Origin: Nageia nagi
Taxonomy: Eukaryota; Pinophyta
DNA: 64,000 nt
Direction: 5' to 3'
NCBI GenBank assembly: GCA_050084985.1
Contig: JBITNC010000002.1
Location: 25,544,001-25,608,000 of the forward strand
Shown here one piece after another: positions 34,253 to 47,111 of the stretch. How positions within the stretch are numbered: position 1 is the first letter of the stretch; every line of letters begins with the position of its first letter. The notes under the pieces are model-generated. The model did not search any database and was not told the DNA's origin. It saw only the letters and a list, made by a program, of their open reading frames with translations. The translations under genes and the position numbers were made by a program.

Positions 34253-37200
34253 ATGGGAGACTCCTTTTTACCTAAACACATTCTTGATGGTTCTAACTTT
34301 AGGATTTGAAAACCTCGGATGAGAGCGGAGTTACAGGTAAAAAAGCTTTAACAAACAATGAATGAGAACCTTGTACCTCTTACAGATGAGAAGGCACTAG
34401 AGGCTTACAACATGAAGAATGAGTTGGCAACCTCCATGATCTTTTGTATAGTTTCATATGATATGCTCTTGATGATTTTCTCTTCAACCTCGATAAAAGA
34501 AGCTTGGGATAAGCTTAAGCAAATCTACCTTGGTTCAAAGTTTTGAAAAGGTTTACCATTCTCCAAAAGTTATTTCAATATTATCAAAGAGAAGATGAAA
34601 ATGTTTCCATCTACTTAAATAAAATTATTGACATAAGGACCTAACTTATTGCTTATGGATGTAATTAGATCAATGGTAAGTTCATGGTCTTTATCATTCT
34701 TCAAAGCTTTTCTTCAAAGTTTAAAAACTTTGTGACGGTTATGAAAATAAGGCTTGATGATGAAGAAGTCTTCTCCTTTAAAGACCTTGCTAGGCTCCTT
34801 TTGAAGCATGAGGAAACCTTTAACAAAAAGATGTTGATTTCTTCTCCAAAGGATAATAATGTTGCTCTAGGAGCAACCAAAATTTCTTTCAAGAAGAAAT
34901 TCAACCATCATAAGAAATCTTATCATTCTTTCTCTAAAAAGTTTGAAAAAAGAGGTAATGGCAACAACAACAGCAAGAAAAATGATAACAACCATTTCAA
35001 ACAAATTGATGGAAAAGACAAAGTAAACAATTCATATCATAAGAAAAAATTTGAAGGTAATTGTAATTATTGTGGCATCCAAGGTCATAAATAAGTTGAT
35101 TACTACAAAATGAAAAGAGAGAAAAAGAATAAAAGTAATTGAAATGTAAAGAACTTCAAAGAAAAGAAGAATATTCAAGTTGATTTTACTATAATGCTCT
35201 ACTTCATATCTTGCACTTTTTTGTCTGATTGGATTGTTGACGTTGGTCGCACTAATCACCTATGTTTTGAAAGGAAAAAGTTTAAGAACTTTCACAAGTA
35301 TAAAAAAGATGCGATTGTGATAGGTGATAACTCTACCCTTGAAGTCTAAGGAATTGGGAGTGTGTTGATTCACGGGAAGGTTCTTGATAATGTGTTTTAT
35401 GTTCTTAAGCTTAGGATGAACCTTCTCTTCGTAATCTATTTTTTAAAAAAGCTACTTTTTTGAGTTCAACTCTTAATTCTGGTGCATTAAGAAAGAACTT
35501 GTCACTTTGGTTAAAGGATTAGTAAAAAATGATCTCTACATTGTGAATCAAGTTCCATTAAAGATGTGTCTTGCTACAAGTGTGTGTTCTAGAGGTAATC
35601 TTTGGCACTAACATTTAGAGAACCTTAACCACAAGAGTATTTAATTCATGAAATACCAAGAACTTGTGAAAGGTTTGCCTTCAATTTCTCTTTTGATTAG
35701 TCTATGCAAGAAGTACATTCTTGAAAAAATGCATAGACAAAAGTTTGAAAAAGATAAAGCAACAAAAGCATCTCAAATTTTTCAACTTATGCATTCAAAT
35801 TTGATGGGTTCATTTCAGACTAAGTTACTTAGAGGAACATTTTACATCTTGATCTTCATTGATGAATTTAGTAGGATGACCTTTGTGAAGAAACTAATAC
35901 TAACAAGATAATTATTAATCAACCAAGATCACATGAAAGCTCACAATTACATCTAACAAACTCATAAAGCAATCTCACAATACAAGATATAAGTGGTTCT
36001 TCCAACTAGGAGTACATCCACTAACTAGATCTTTACTTCAATTACAAATACAACTCTCTTACAATCCTCCTACTCTTTTCTCCTAACCACTATCCTATAG
36101 CATAACTTTACTCTATAATTGGTATGTAAAAGAGAGCTTTCTATTTATAGGCCAAAATCTTTGTTTAGATCACCCTTTTATCTAATGTACAAAAGCATGA
36201 CATGCACATCCTTTAACCCAAGGGGCATGCCTATGATATGGAGTGTAAGATAAGTTACATTATCATATTCAATTAAATACTTAAGGTATAAAATGATATC
36301 CTTAAGTATTAGTGAACTTACATAGAAGATTTAATACAAACCTTTACAATAATGCATTATACATTTCAACACTTTGGGTATCTACTTGAGCATAAAGATC
36401 AAACCTTTGAGAGTTTTAAGATTTTTAAGGCCTTTGTTGAAAATCAAACTAACTTTAAAATCAAGATGTTGAGATCAAATAATAGGGGAGAATATAACAA
36501 CAATGAGTTCAATGACTATTTTGTTAAATATAGAATCAAGAGGCAGTTTACAATTCCATACACTCTTCAGCAGAATGGTGTTGCTAAAAGAACAAATAGG
36601 ATAATTATGGAGATGGCTAAATGCATGCTGGGTAATCTTTCTAGTTTTTTATGAGGTGAAGCTATAAGCATTGCTATTTACACCTTAAATAGATGTCCCA
36701 CAAAAGTCGTTTAGGGTAAAACTCTTTTTGAGGCATGGTTAGGAAGAAAACTTAACATTTCACACCTTAGGGTGTTTGGTTGTGAAGTATTCTCTTACAT
36801 TATTTCTGAAAAAGAAAGAAGTTAGAAAAAGGGTTGAAAAATGCATCTTTATGGGTTATGATAGTCAGCATAGAGGTTACAGGTTGTACTCTTCATCCTA
36901 TAAAGTAATGTTCATTTCAAGAGATATCAAGTTCAATGAACTTCTTAAAGAATCTATTTCTAATGAGGATATAGATGATCCAAAGGACTCTTCAGTTGCA
37001 CTTAGCTGGTTAGATATTGATGTAGAAAAGTCAACTCAAGAGCAAAATTCTCTAACTCAAAGGGTAACAAGGAGTATGAGCTTGAATAAATCCTTATTTA
37101 CCAAGATTGATAACAAGTATGAGCCCTTAACCTTCAAAGAAGCTTCTAAGCATAAGTACTGGATGGAAACCATGAAAGTGGAGTATGAGGTGCTTATGAA

Positions 37201-38665
37201 AAATATAACTTGGAATTTGGTTCCTTATCCCAATAAGAATAATATGATTGGCAATAAGTGGATCTATAAGGTTAAGTTAAATTTTGTTGAAGATATTGAG
37301 AAATACAAGGCAAAATTAGTAGCTAAAGATTTTACTTAGAAATATGGTGTAGATTATGAGAAAACCTTTGCTCCTCTGGTAAATATGCCTACTATGAGAA
37401 TTATCCTTGCTCTTTTGGTAGCTCAAAGATGGAAAATTTTTCAACTTGACATCAAAAGTGCATTACTCAATGGTGACTTAGATGTGAAATTTTTTATGAA
37501 TCAACTAGAAGGGTTCATTGTGAAAGGTAAAGAGTCTTTTATGTGCAATCTAAAGAAGTCATTATGTGGATTTAAGCAAGCACATAGAGCCTATTACAAG
37601 AAGATTTTTGGATACTTTGCAGACATTGGTTTTTTTAAGTGTTTTTCTGAATTTGATCTATATATGCTCAATCAGGAAAAAGACGTAGTCTTGATTCTTT
37701 TTTATGTGGATAATATTTTGATTACTAGAAATAATGATGAAATCATTCAAGAGTGCATATCTAAACTTAAAGTAACATTTGAAATGACTAATCTTAGTCT
37801 CTTGCACTTCTATCTTGGCATGCAAGTGTATCAATATAAAGATTGTACTTATCTTAGTCAATCTAAGTATATATGAGATATCTTATAGAAATTTAGAATG
37901 GAGTGTAGATATGCTATGATCCAAGTATCTCTTGAAATATCTATTTCTTTGAGCTCTAAATCTTAGTTGGTTTATGCTACAGCTTACAGATAATTAATTA
38001 GTAGTCTTTTGTATTTGACTATTTTTAAGTTAGATATTAGCTTTGCAATAAATCTAATGGTATGATTCATGCAAAAACTATATGTTGAGCTTCTTAATGC
38101 TGTTAATCAAATCTTAAGGTATGTTGCAGAGACTAAGGATCTTGCTTTCAAGTATTCTAAGTTACCCTCATTTGTTCTCTCTGGATTCTTAGATTTTAAC
38201 TATGGGGAAGATAGAGATGATAGAAAATCAACCTCTGTGTATGTGTTTAGCATTAGTTCAGATGTTATATCTTGGAATTCTAAGAAGTAGCCTACTATTT
38301 TTCTTTCCACCATAGAAGCTAAATACTATGCCATGTCGGTTGCAGCCTAAGAAGCCATTTGTTAAGGGTATATTCTAAAAGAAATTGGGTATGAGCAAGC
38401 TAACTCATCTTTGATTTTTTCAGATAATCAGTTAGTTATTTCTTTGGATAAGAATCCTATGTTCCATCAAAGAATAAAACATATGAAAATCTAAGAACAT
38501 TTCATTAAGGAGAAGGTTCTTGATGGCATCATACACTTAGAGTTTTATCCATCCACCTTGAACTTTGTTGATTTATTCACCAAGCCCCTCCTAGAAGCTT
38601 AGTTCTATAAGTTGAGGGATGCTATCGGATTGATGAAGTTACCCTCAAAGAGGAGTGAAATTTGA
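34253..38665 (+). pseudogene. Copia A polyprotein (gag-protease-integrase-RT-RNase H), decayed
   Basis: Starts MGDSFLPKHILDGSNFRI, which aligns with the start of copies B and C. Gag runs to a zinc knuckle CNYCGIQGHK. The protease motif has become VDVGRTNH, so the catalytic Asp-Ser-Gly is lost. The integrase is split by a solo LTR. RT keeps QLDIKSALLNGDLDVKFFMN, but its catalytic box reads YVDN instead of YVDD. RNase H-like KSTSVYVFSISSDVISW and the tail KLPSKRSEI-stop close the frame. Many stops and shifts make it non-functional. Confidence 0.88.
35886..36371 (-). mobile_element. solo LTR of the Copia A family, reverse orientation
   Basis: A 486-bp LTR with ends TGTTGAAATG...TTTCTTCA on the minus strand. 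It is flanked by the 5-bp duplication CTTTG (35881-35885 and 36372-36376) and interrupts copy A's integrase between RMTF and GYLLEHK. It has no internal region, so it is what remains after LTR-LTR recombination. It supplies the best full-length LTR of this subfamily in the window. Confidence 0.88.
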
Positions 38666-39365
38666 ATTCTTATGTTGAATTCATGATTGTGATGAAAACT
38701 TCACCCTTATGAGGATTTTATGCTATATAGTGTTGAATTTTTTGTACACCTTCATGGTAAGTTCACTTTATGTGAAGAAATTGTATAAATTTTTAAAAGA
38801 AAAAGATTGCCAATCTAGCACTATTCAGTTATCCATATGTGAGGAACTCTTATGTGTATTTGGAACTATTTAGTTAGCCATATTTGAGGAACTCATACGT
38901 GCATACTCTATTTTTTAATGATAATCAACACATTTTTTATATACAGTAGGTGACTAATTTTTTGGTTTGGCATCTTCGTGATGACTTATAGTGCACCATT
39001 GATTAGTTCATTATGGCATTTATGTAATTCATCTATCTTTATTGATATGAATATGTTACATCTAATTGATCTTGTTATTTGAGCTACTTATAACTTACAT
39101 GTTCCTTTGAGATTGCAGGTTACTTACTTTGGGTATGCAGGCTCTTGGAGACTCTTCATGACTTCCAATTGGATGATTACTTCATGTACATTAAAACTAG
39201 TTATGGTTAATGATTGTATTTGGCAAAGTAGTGAGTCTCAAATTTGATCTTTTTTACTTCACAAATATGTAAAAAGTTCTCATTTCTGTTGTATCTGTTT
39301 GAAGGAGAACTCTATTACTTTCTCTCTTTTCTTCTCTGTTATTCCTTTTATCCCAATACTACATT
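38666..39365 (+). other. Copia A 3' UTR with a single hairpin unit
   Basis: Contains one copy (about 38744-38790) of the unit that is tandemly repeated in B and C. Here TTCAC (38762-38766) can pair with GTGAA (38772-38776). The remainder, to the PPT, aligns loosely with the 3' ends of B and C. Confidence 0.6.
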
Positions 39366-39374
39366 AAGGGGAAG
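39366..39374 (+). other. Copia A polypurine tract
   Basis: AAGGGGAAG directly before the 3' LTR, the same position and near-identical sequence as in copies B and C. Confidence 0.8.
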
Positions 39375-39814
39375 TGTTGGAATGTATAATACATTATTGT
39401 TAATCTTCTATGTTAAGTGAATATGATAATGTAACTTATCCTACACTCTATGTCATGAGCATGCCCCTTGGGTAAAAGGATGTGCATATCATGTTTTGTA
39501 CATTAGATAAAAGGATGATTCAAAGAGGGATTTTGGCCTATAAATAGAAGGCTCCCTCTTTGTGATTATATACCAATTTGTGGAGTAAATTTATGCTATA
39601 GAATAGTGCTTAGGATTTGAGATTAGGAGGATTGTAAGATAGTTGTATTTGTGATTGAATTAAAGATCTAGTTAGTAGATGTACTCCTAGTTGAAGGAAC
39701 CACTTACATCTTGTGTTATAATGTGATATTGCTTTGTGAGTTTGTTAGTTGTGTTTGTGAGCTTTAATATGATCTTAAGAGATTAAAGTTGTTCATGTTA
39801 TAGTTTAATTCTCA
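39375..39814 (+). repeat. Copia A 3' LTR
   Basis: Begins TGTTGGAATG after the PPT and has CTATAAATAG at about 39538. By comparison with the solo LTR it ends near ..TTCTCA at 39814. It lacks the inverted-repeat segment present near the start of the 5' LTR. Confidence 0.75.
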
Positions 39815-40479
39815 TAGTAGTTATGGTGGTCTCTTACATAAATATGTACCTAAGAAAGATAACTTCTTGAATAAATAAAGACAAACATCGTTGACCATGA
39901 TGCTTAAAATAGGTGGAGAGATAATTATCATAATCTCTAAATAAACAATGAAATCTTCCTTGAATCTCTTAGTAAATGAGGAATATGAAGATAAAGTGGT
40001 ATTCAAACTTTGTTTTACCAATGGTGTAAAGCCAGTAGATGTGTTCCTCCCACCAAATGTGGTGATCAAATTTGATATGGAGCTAGTGAGAATGTATTAT
40101 CATCTACCCTAAAGTGCTCCTCAAGTCATGTGACTAGTGATATTGGAGGTAGGTGGCAAAAAAAATGTGCCATTGACTTCTAGAGGAAGTATTATGCATA
40201 TAAGGCTAACTTTGTCTTAGGGGGGTGAAGGGGAAGATGTCCATATGCCTAGAATGTGTTATTAGTAAATATCCACCTAGATCACTCTACAAGTGTTCAC
40301 CTTAAAAGGATGAGGTTGGGGGTGGGGAGTTAACCAAAGCGTGTCTAAAGGGAGGAAGATTATCAATGGAAAGATTCATAACTAGAGGAAAAAATAGATC
40401 TCAAAGAACCAATAATGTTAACATCTAGATGGGCCTAAAGAGGTGATGTCATCAAAGGACTAAAGGGCTAAGAACAAAT
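39815..40479 (+). other. unrecognised intergenic DNA
   Basis: Between Copia A and the LINE relics. Purine-rich, no readable domain; probably old repeat DNA. Confidence 0.4.
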
Positions 40480-41100
40480 ACTTACACATCTAAGGTGAAA
40501 ATCCCCATGAATATAAGTTTATGAATATAGAGGATGATCTAAAAGATGCATTCAATACCAAAAGGTAGAGCTGCAAACTTAGCATGGATAGTACACTAGG
40601 GGACCCTCCTTTTGCATCTTTAAAGGGACATATTGAAAATGGGACTAAAAACATTGGCATTTCAACATAGAGAGGGAAGTATATCACTAGAAAATACATG
40701 ATTGATAAGTAGGTCTCAAATCGAAGAGGGTCCAAAGAATTGAAACCCCAACCAAGTGTATAAAGTGATGATCTCCACAAGTTCTCCTTTGTACAAAAAT
40801 TATAACTTTGATGTTGCTTATTTGGAAGTATGAAAAATCATGGCTTTAGTTTGGCTAAGGTTAACAAGTTGTAGCATATTGCAAAAATAATCAAGAGCAT
40901 ATAGGTGTCTTTCTAAACCATTAACGGAGCTAAAAAATCACATCATCGATAAAAAGAAGAATAAAAATTAGCACATGAAGAGAACGACCATCATCTTAGA
41001 AACTATGGCCATTAAAGCCAACATAACCTAGGAATTTCAAAAATGATCATATTTCTCCAACATCTGGTAAGATCCTCATGATATTAATCGTGAAACCTCA
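40480..41100 (-). mobile_element. LINE retrotransposon relic 3 (RT fragment)
   Basis: On the minus strand, interrupted frames read FIDDVIF (a weak FADD-type box), LERHLYALDYFCNMLQLV, NLSQTKAMIFHTSK and GELVEIITLYTWLGFQFFGP. That order is the one after the catalytic box of plant LINE reverse transcriptases. Only this part of ORF2 is recognisable. It is a separate, more decayed copy from relic 2, whose own RT lies at 43090-43460. Confidence 0.7.
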
Positions 41101-41911
41101 TGTAAATTATTCATTGTGACCTGAATTTCATAGGAAAAATAAAAGTAAGGCGATCATTCAATAGAATATAAAAATCAAATGAGCTATTACCATGTTTAAA
41201 TAAGATCATTTTGTAAAAATTGAAGTGTTAATTTTAAGGTCAATAATAGAGTGCAACTATTCGAAAGTTGTTAAACATGTCATTGATTATAAGCTAAGAA
41301 CCAACTTGACAAAGTTTTAGGAGATGAGTTCTCCAATTGCATAGTAAATTCACTTTAAAGAACAAAAAAGCATAGAAATTTGAATGAGTACTACTCTTAT
41401 AAATAAATCTACTTTGCGTCTACTAATTGAGTTCAAACGATGCAAGTTCAACATCAATGAAGTTAACTAAATAATCATGTCAATGTTGGCAAACATCATT
41501 ACACCCTATCATACATGTGCCATATTAGAATATAATCTAACTCATAAGGTATGATGAAAGAAAGAAAGAAATTATATTAATGTCCATAGATAACCAAAAG
41601 CGGTTAATGGGATTGAAGGGTATACAAGTCTAAAGCAACATGAGGGGATCAATAGCCCTCACTCAAAGAAAACTATGAAAAGTCTAAGAATAATATAGGG
41701 GCTAATCCTTAAAAAGAAATAAATAGTCAAATAAGGAAACATATTAAGCAAACATAGTTAGAGGGGAGGTCTCTCATGATCTATTTGACTATGCACTCCT
41801 AGGTTGATTTGTGTTTGCATCAACACTGTTGTAGCTAAAGAAGGTCATGATATGCTACAACCTCATAGAACTAAGATTAGCATGCACCCTCTATCTAGTA
41901 CATCAAGTAGG
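41101..41911 (-). other. unrecognised DNA between LINE relics
   Basis: Could be the decayed start of relic 3 or the end of relic 2. No domain readable. A short GAAA microsatellite is at about 41550. Confidence 0.35.
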
Positions 41912-44900
41912 TCAAGGAATGCCCTTAATCCTCCTCCTAAAAACTCCCTCTCCTGAGGTATCTAGGAATAAAGTGGTAATCAAGTGATAACTTGTCAGGT
42001 GTTGGGAGTCGAATAATAAATATTTCTTGAGAAGGAAAGTCTCTCTAATATAGAGTGCCAAACAATGATGTTCTAGTAATTGAAAGAATGTCAAGATCAA
42101 GCTATAAGATCCTAAGAAAGATAGTTATACCACCCTCGAATATCATAATAAACCAAACATTGAAAGATGAAATGATCCTTAGTATTAGGCTCTATCAAGC
42201 ACAACCAATAGACTCAAAGCTCATGTGCCAAATGGTGATCAATATTGATCCAAAGCTAGTGGGAGCACATTTTGAACTAGCCTAGAAATATATACGAAAC
42301 AAGAGGGAGGTGTAGAATGTTGAATCAACCCTCTATCAAGACTCAATAAATGATGAGAATAGTGTAATAACTTGGGTGTAAGGGGAGGCTAGGGGGTAAC
42401 CCAAGTGCGATGAATATAGGCCTTGTAAAGCATGTCTCTGATTGAAGCCAACGTATCATCTAGATCTTTATGTGTGTCCCCTTGGGGTATAGATAATTGG
42501 TACAATAAAAACCCAAAGTACTGTAATGCCTTAAAGACCCCAGAGAACCAACACCAACAAAAACCTTGAGCTACCAAGTCCATGGACAATGCCAAGACTT
42601 TGTAGAGGAGTCAATCATCTCTATCAGTAGAAGTAAAGGTATGGAGATGACAAAGAAAAAGGACCATCAATGCAAGGGAGCATATCTATAAAGGTAGGTA
42701 GCCAAACTCTTCTAGCATAATGTGGTGCAAAATATAGCTTTTTGTCTGAATAGAGCTAGATAGAGAGCTAATCAAGATCCTCTCAATTGTGGCCCAATTT
42801 GAGCTCCTCAAGCTAGGGTCCCAAACCTCAAAACCATATAACACTATGGGAGTGACCAGAGTGTTGAATAGCTAGAGCTTATATGGGATATCTTAGAAAT
42901 GAAGCTAGAAACATTATCTCTCTAGGGAAGAAACTGCTGCATATCCTCATTGTACTTTAGGTGGGGCTACCACTCGCATAGAGAATCAAGGTCCCATGAA
43001 GAGCACCCCTAGGTAGGTGTAATATGTGGCAATATAAATAAGCCTACCCCTATAAGTGATCTAGGTCTAATTAGAAATGGCCTTTGAGGTGTTGAAGACC
43101 ATAATATTATTTTTATTGAGATTAAGAACCTCTACTATGTGTGAGAGTAATACAATATCATTGATAAATAAGAGGATGGGAGCACAAGTTTTATGGAGAA
43201 GACACCTGATGTTGATGCCTATAGTCTCAAGTATAAGTATGAGAAAGTGAAAAACCTTGCTTCACCTTGATGGTGCTATGAATAATGTTAGATAGACCTT
43301 TTGCAATACACACCCTCCCTAAAACCAACTCATATAGTGTAAATATGGTTGTAAGGCCTAGCTCAAGGATCCCTAATCATCTAAGTCTATCCATGAGTCT
43401 ATGATGTAGGATAGTATCAAAATCCTTCTTGAAATCTACAAAGCAAATTAAAATTGGGGTCTTCTAAAACTTAGCTTCCTAAATAATCGCTTAAAGAGTG
43501 AGGATGTGGTATATGTTTCGATGATCTCTACCAAAACTTGCCTATCCTCCTACCTTGAAGCCTCTAGCATCTACCAATTGAGATGTGTAGTCCTCAAGAA
43601 TGGTGGCATAAAGCTTGGCCATAGTGTGTCCAATCATAATGGTGCTATAATTTCTTAGATCACAAGGGTCACCTAATTTCAGGATGGGATGGATAATGTT
43701 CAAGACCTAGGGGTGGGAACACCAATGCAAATGATGGTGTTGAAGAGATGGGAGAGGAAGGGGGTAGAATGGAACTAGCATACTTGAGATATTAATCTTA
43801 AAGGTTTTTGATGTTAGGAACTTTCCCTAACTAAGCTTAAGGATGGCTTTATGGACAAGGGGAGGGGAAAATAAGTTAGAGGAGGAAGGGTGAGTGATAA
43901 GGGGTGAAGGGATGTGGTTGGGATTGTTGTAGATCTAAGAGGCATAAATGCTCCAATCCTATAAGGTGATGTGGTTAGTGTGATGTATTATAGGTAAGAA
44001 GAAGTACCATAAAGATTTGGGGTCATTATGGAGGGTCGAGATGATTTCTTATCATATTTTAGCTAAGAAGTGATGCTTATTGGTCCTCAAGAGCTGATAA
44101 TAAGAGCAATGTAGGGAATGGATTACATGAGGGGGGGTTGCAAAGGTAATGGCCCATTTGAGTTGGTGATGGGTAGATTTACATTCCATATTAAACCATT
44201 GGTTCATTAGGGAATGGCTAAGACATCAAGACCAAGGTGGAGGATGGATGGTGTGAGGGAAAATCTGCATGATAGTGGAGTGTAGGGTCTCAAAAAGAAA
44301 AAGCACCTGATCATAAATGGAGGAGAAAGAGTGCATGTGGGGAAGTTTTTATTTTAGGAAAAAGCTATAATTAGGGGCAAGATCTTACTGAAAGTGGATG
44401 ATTATACGAGGTGTGTGGGGTGGGGTGATGGGTTAATAGGGGGTGATGGGGGGGAGTGTGTGAGAAAAAGTGTTAGGAGGGCATGGCTGGCTAGGGGGAG
44501 ACAAGGGGATACACAAAAGGTTTGGAATAAGGAGATAAGTAGGGGACTAATGAGGATGTATTCCACAACATTAGACCCAACCACATGAGTAAAACTTGTG
44601 TGATGACAATAGTGGGGAATCAAGAAATACCATTCAAAATGATGAGGTCATGAGTCTCTCTAATCTCAAGAAGAGATCTTCCATAGGCTTAGGCATAGTA
44701 TCATCAGATGCTTGTTGGAGCTCATCATCTTGCTCTAAAACCCTAAGGTGGAGAGGATTTGCTTGCTCATCAAAATACTACATATAAAGACTCCCTATTC
44801 TACCATTGAAATCTTTTGCTAAGATGATATCCCCTTGCATTACATATATAGAGATATTGGGGAAGATGTATAGGAATGGAGACTCACCATCTCCATGGAT

Positions 44901-45300
44901 GGCATAATGTGAGTTTACCAGAGGGAAATAACAACTTGCTATGTAGAGTATCTTAAGAAGTGATGGTATCATGATGGATAACCAAATGTATCATGCATGC
45001 ATGTCAATCCCCTCCACTCACATCCTACGATGTGAGCGATCATTGATCAAGAAGGCTACCTCTCCTAAGCTACACTCATAGCTACCCGAGTATGTAGATG
45101 TACTAAATTAAGAGATCCAAGAATAACTAGTGAAGGGAGGAAGACCCTTAACAACACTCTTGCATGTCTCTATAACAATAATCAAGTCTGTATTGTGAAT
45201 GATCTCATGGAATGATGCAGGTGAAGACCAAATCATGCCATTACAGTTCCAAACTATAAATGTGAGCATTGTAGGGGTATCATGCTAGCATCATTATGGG
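41912..45300 (-). mobile_element. LINE retrotransposon relic 2 (endonuclease to RT C-terminus)
   Basis: Most complete LINE in the window, read right to left. Endonuclease start has WSSPASFHEIIHNTDLIIV followed by ETCK (about 45220-45130). Then ASCYFPLVNSHYAIHGDGES and DIILAKDFNGRIG (44972-44781; the family's GDFN is KDFN). Next DLRNYSTIMIGHTMAKLYAT (about 43660-43600). The RT core has FVDFKKDFDTILHHRLMDRL (about 43450-43390), VCIAKGLSNIIHSTIKVKQG and LLIYQ. The tail PIVLYGFEVWDPSLRSSNWA is at about 42860-42800. Stops and shifts throughout. It ends about 270 bp from the insertion site of Copia C. Confidence 0.8.
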
Positions 45301-45569
45301 AGTTTGGGTTTAACCCATTACAGATGGGGTTTTTCACAAATGATTGCCTTGCAATCTTGAATAACAACCCATTTTTATATTTTCTGGTTGTTGCTACCAA
45401 TGCTCTAGATTTTCAAAGCTCATCAACCTAGATGTGAGTGAGGTCAACATCCAAGTAGATCTTGGTAGAGAAAGAATAATTTCTTTTTCACTCTTAGGGA
45501 TTGAATATGATTTGCTATTGAATGAAGAACTCTATACAAATCACCAATTAAAGCAACATGAGGTTGACT
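45301..45569. other. flank between LINE relic 2 and Copia C
   Basis: No coding signal. With 63621-64000 it forms the original site into which Copia C inserted. Confidence 0.5.
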
Positions 45570-45574
45570 ACATA
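45570..45574. repeat. target-site duplication of Copia C, left copy (CATAT)
   Basis: CATAT directly outside the left LTR; the same five bases follow the right LTR at 63616-63620. This shows the two LTRs 18 kb apart belong to one insertion. Confidence 0.88.
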
Positions 45575-46053
45575 TTGAAGGAATTAGACCTACTCTAATT
45601 CTCAAGGTCCAAGATTAGGAAGCTCAATCATTCAGCATAATACCATTCACACAAGATAACTCAAATATAATGTGGTTCCTCCCTCCTTGGGAGTACATCC
45701 ACAACTAGTTCTCTAGTCTCAATCTATGCACCTCTTACTACAATTCTCCTTCTCTCCTACACAAACTAGTAGAGTAATCTTACTCCAAAACTTAGTTATG
45801 TTACAAGAGGAGAGGCCCTCTATTTATAGCTTGAGAGCACCTCCCTAACCTCCCTTTAACCCAAGGGTAAGGTTAGGGTTACAATAAATGTATGACCTAA
45901 CTTTAACCTACCAACTAACCCCATGGTAAGGTCAAAGTTCACACATAATAAAGAATTCAATTAATCCCTTAAGGTATCTACATATCCTTTAAGTGATTAA
46001 TTGAATTTACAAGGAGTTTAGATATTCACAATATTTCATTACAAATTCTAACA
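45575..46053 (-). repeat. Copia C 3' LTR
   Basis: 479 bp. Minus strand begins TGTTAGAATTT after the PPT and ends CCTTCA. It contains the TATA-type CTATAAATAG and the inverted-repeat segment near its start. Compared with 63144-63615 it has indels (for example near 45630-45640). Confidence 0.92.
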
Positions 46054-46062
46054 CTCCCCCTT
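46054..46062 (-). other. Copia C polypurine tract
   Basis: Minus strand AAGGGGGAG immediately before the 3' LTR. Confidence 0.88.
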
Positions 46063-46550
46063 AATGCAATATTGGGATAGAGCATAGAAGAGAGAAGAGA
46101 GAGAGTAAGAGAGATTTCTCCTCCATAGAGATACAAGTGGAGATGAGAACATTTACATATTTAAGAATCTTTTTGAGAACTAGTATGAGACTCACTACAT
46201 TACCATTTGACAAAATGGTTTACAATACAATTATTAACCACAATTGGTTTCACTGTACATAGTAGTCGATCAACTTTAAGCTGACATGTGAGTCTCCATG
46301 AGCTTGCTTGAGTAACCTACATTTCTGAAGAAGATCTTGCATGCTACAAGCAACTCATGAACAAAATCAGTTAGATGCATCATATATTCAAATAAGAGAA
46401 TCAAATAATGCCATATTATAAATAACTAATCAATGGTTCACTATAAGTCATCAAAGAGATGCCAAGCCATCACTCATAGTCACCTGTTGTATATAGACAT
46501 GTGTTGATTATTAATAGAGCATAAAAATTATACAATAAGTTTCTCACGCA
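46063..46550 (-). other. Copia C 3' UTR, between hairpin array and PPT
   Basis: Noncoding. Aligns loosely with the corresponding end of copy A (38880-39365). Copy B has only a shorter counterpart (about 60945-61009). Confidence 0.6.
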
Positions 46551-47036
46551 GAGCAAACTTACCATGGAGGTATAGAATGTACAATAAGTTCCTCATGCAG
46601 AGCGAACTTACCATGGAGGTATATTAATTATATGCTCATAAAATTGTATAACAAGTTTGTCACGTAGAGCAAACTTACCATGGAGGTATAAAATGTACAA
46701 CAAGTTTGTCACGTAGAGCAAACTTACCATGGAGGTATAAAAATGTACAACAAGTTTGTCATGTAGAGCAAACTTACCACGGAGGTATAAAATGTACAAC
46801 AAGTTTATCACGTAGAGCAAACTTACCATGGAGGTATAAAAATGTACAACAAGTTTGTCACGCAGAGCAAACTTACCACGGAGGTATAAAATGTACAACA
46901 AGTTTGTCATGTAGAGCAAACTTACCATGGAGGTATAAAAATGTACAACAAGTTTATCACGTAGAGCAAACTTACCATGGAGGTATAAAAATGTACAACA
47001 AGTTTGTCATGCAGAGCAAACTTACCATGGAGGTAT
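46551..47036 (-). repeat. Copia C 3' UTR tandem array, ten units of 49-50 bp
   Basis: Units begin (plus strand) with GAGCAAACTTACCATGGAGG at about 46551, 46601, 46669, 46718, 46768, 46817, 46867, 46916, 46966 and 47016. From the third unit the lengths tend to alternate 49/50 because of AAAA versus AAAAA, as if a two-unit block was amplified. Most units can form a 6-7 bp stem (AAGTTTG with CAAACTT) around a loop of about 10 nt. It lies just after the polyprotein stop. Open frames on both strands through it are a consequence of repetition, not genes. Confidence 0.92.
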
Positions 47037-47111
47037 ATCATAATCAACACACACTATATAACAACAGCAAAAGAGCCTCTTAGAGGTGAAGTTGTCATCA
47101 CTAACAAAAGT

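Larger units (their letters stand above)
31858..39814 (+). mobile_element. Ty1/Copia retrotransposon copy A (decayed)
   Basis: Oldest of three related Copia copies here. It has a truncated 5' LTR (31858-32309), a leader, a heavily mutated polyprotein (34253-38665), a PPT and a 3' LTR (39375-39814) with its own internal deletion. A reverse-oriented solo LTR is inserted in the integrase region (35886-36371). No matching target duplication was found. The protein, leader and LTR all align with copies B and C, so it is a divergent member of the same family. Confidence 0.88.

Noticed and set aside
34253-38665. Copia A as a potentially active element
   Set aside because: Protease Asp-Ser-Gly is altered, RT reads YVDN, the integrase is interrupted, and stops are numerous.
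46551-47036. CRISPR-like array of regular repeats
   Set aside because: Units are head-to-tail with no unique spacers, lie in a retroelement 3' UTR of a plant nuclear genome, and no cas gene is present.
46608-47083. Long open frames with repeated peptides on both strands
   Set aside because: They run through the 49-50 bp hairpin array. The same repeat is open on both strands only because stops are rare in the unit, and copies B and A do not preserve the peptides.
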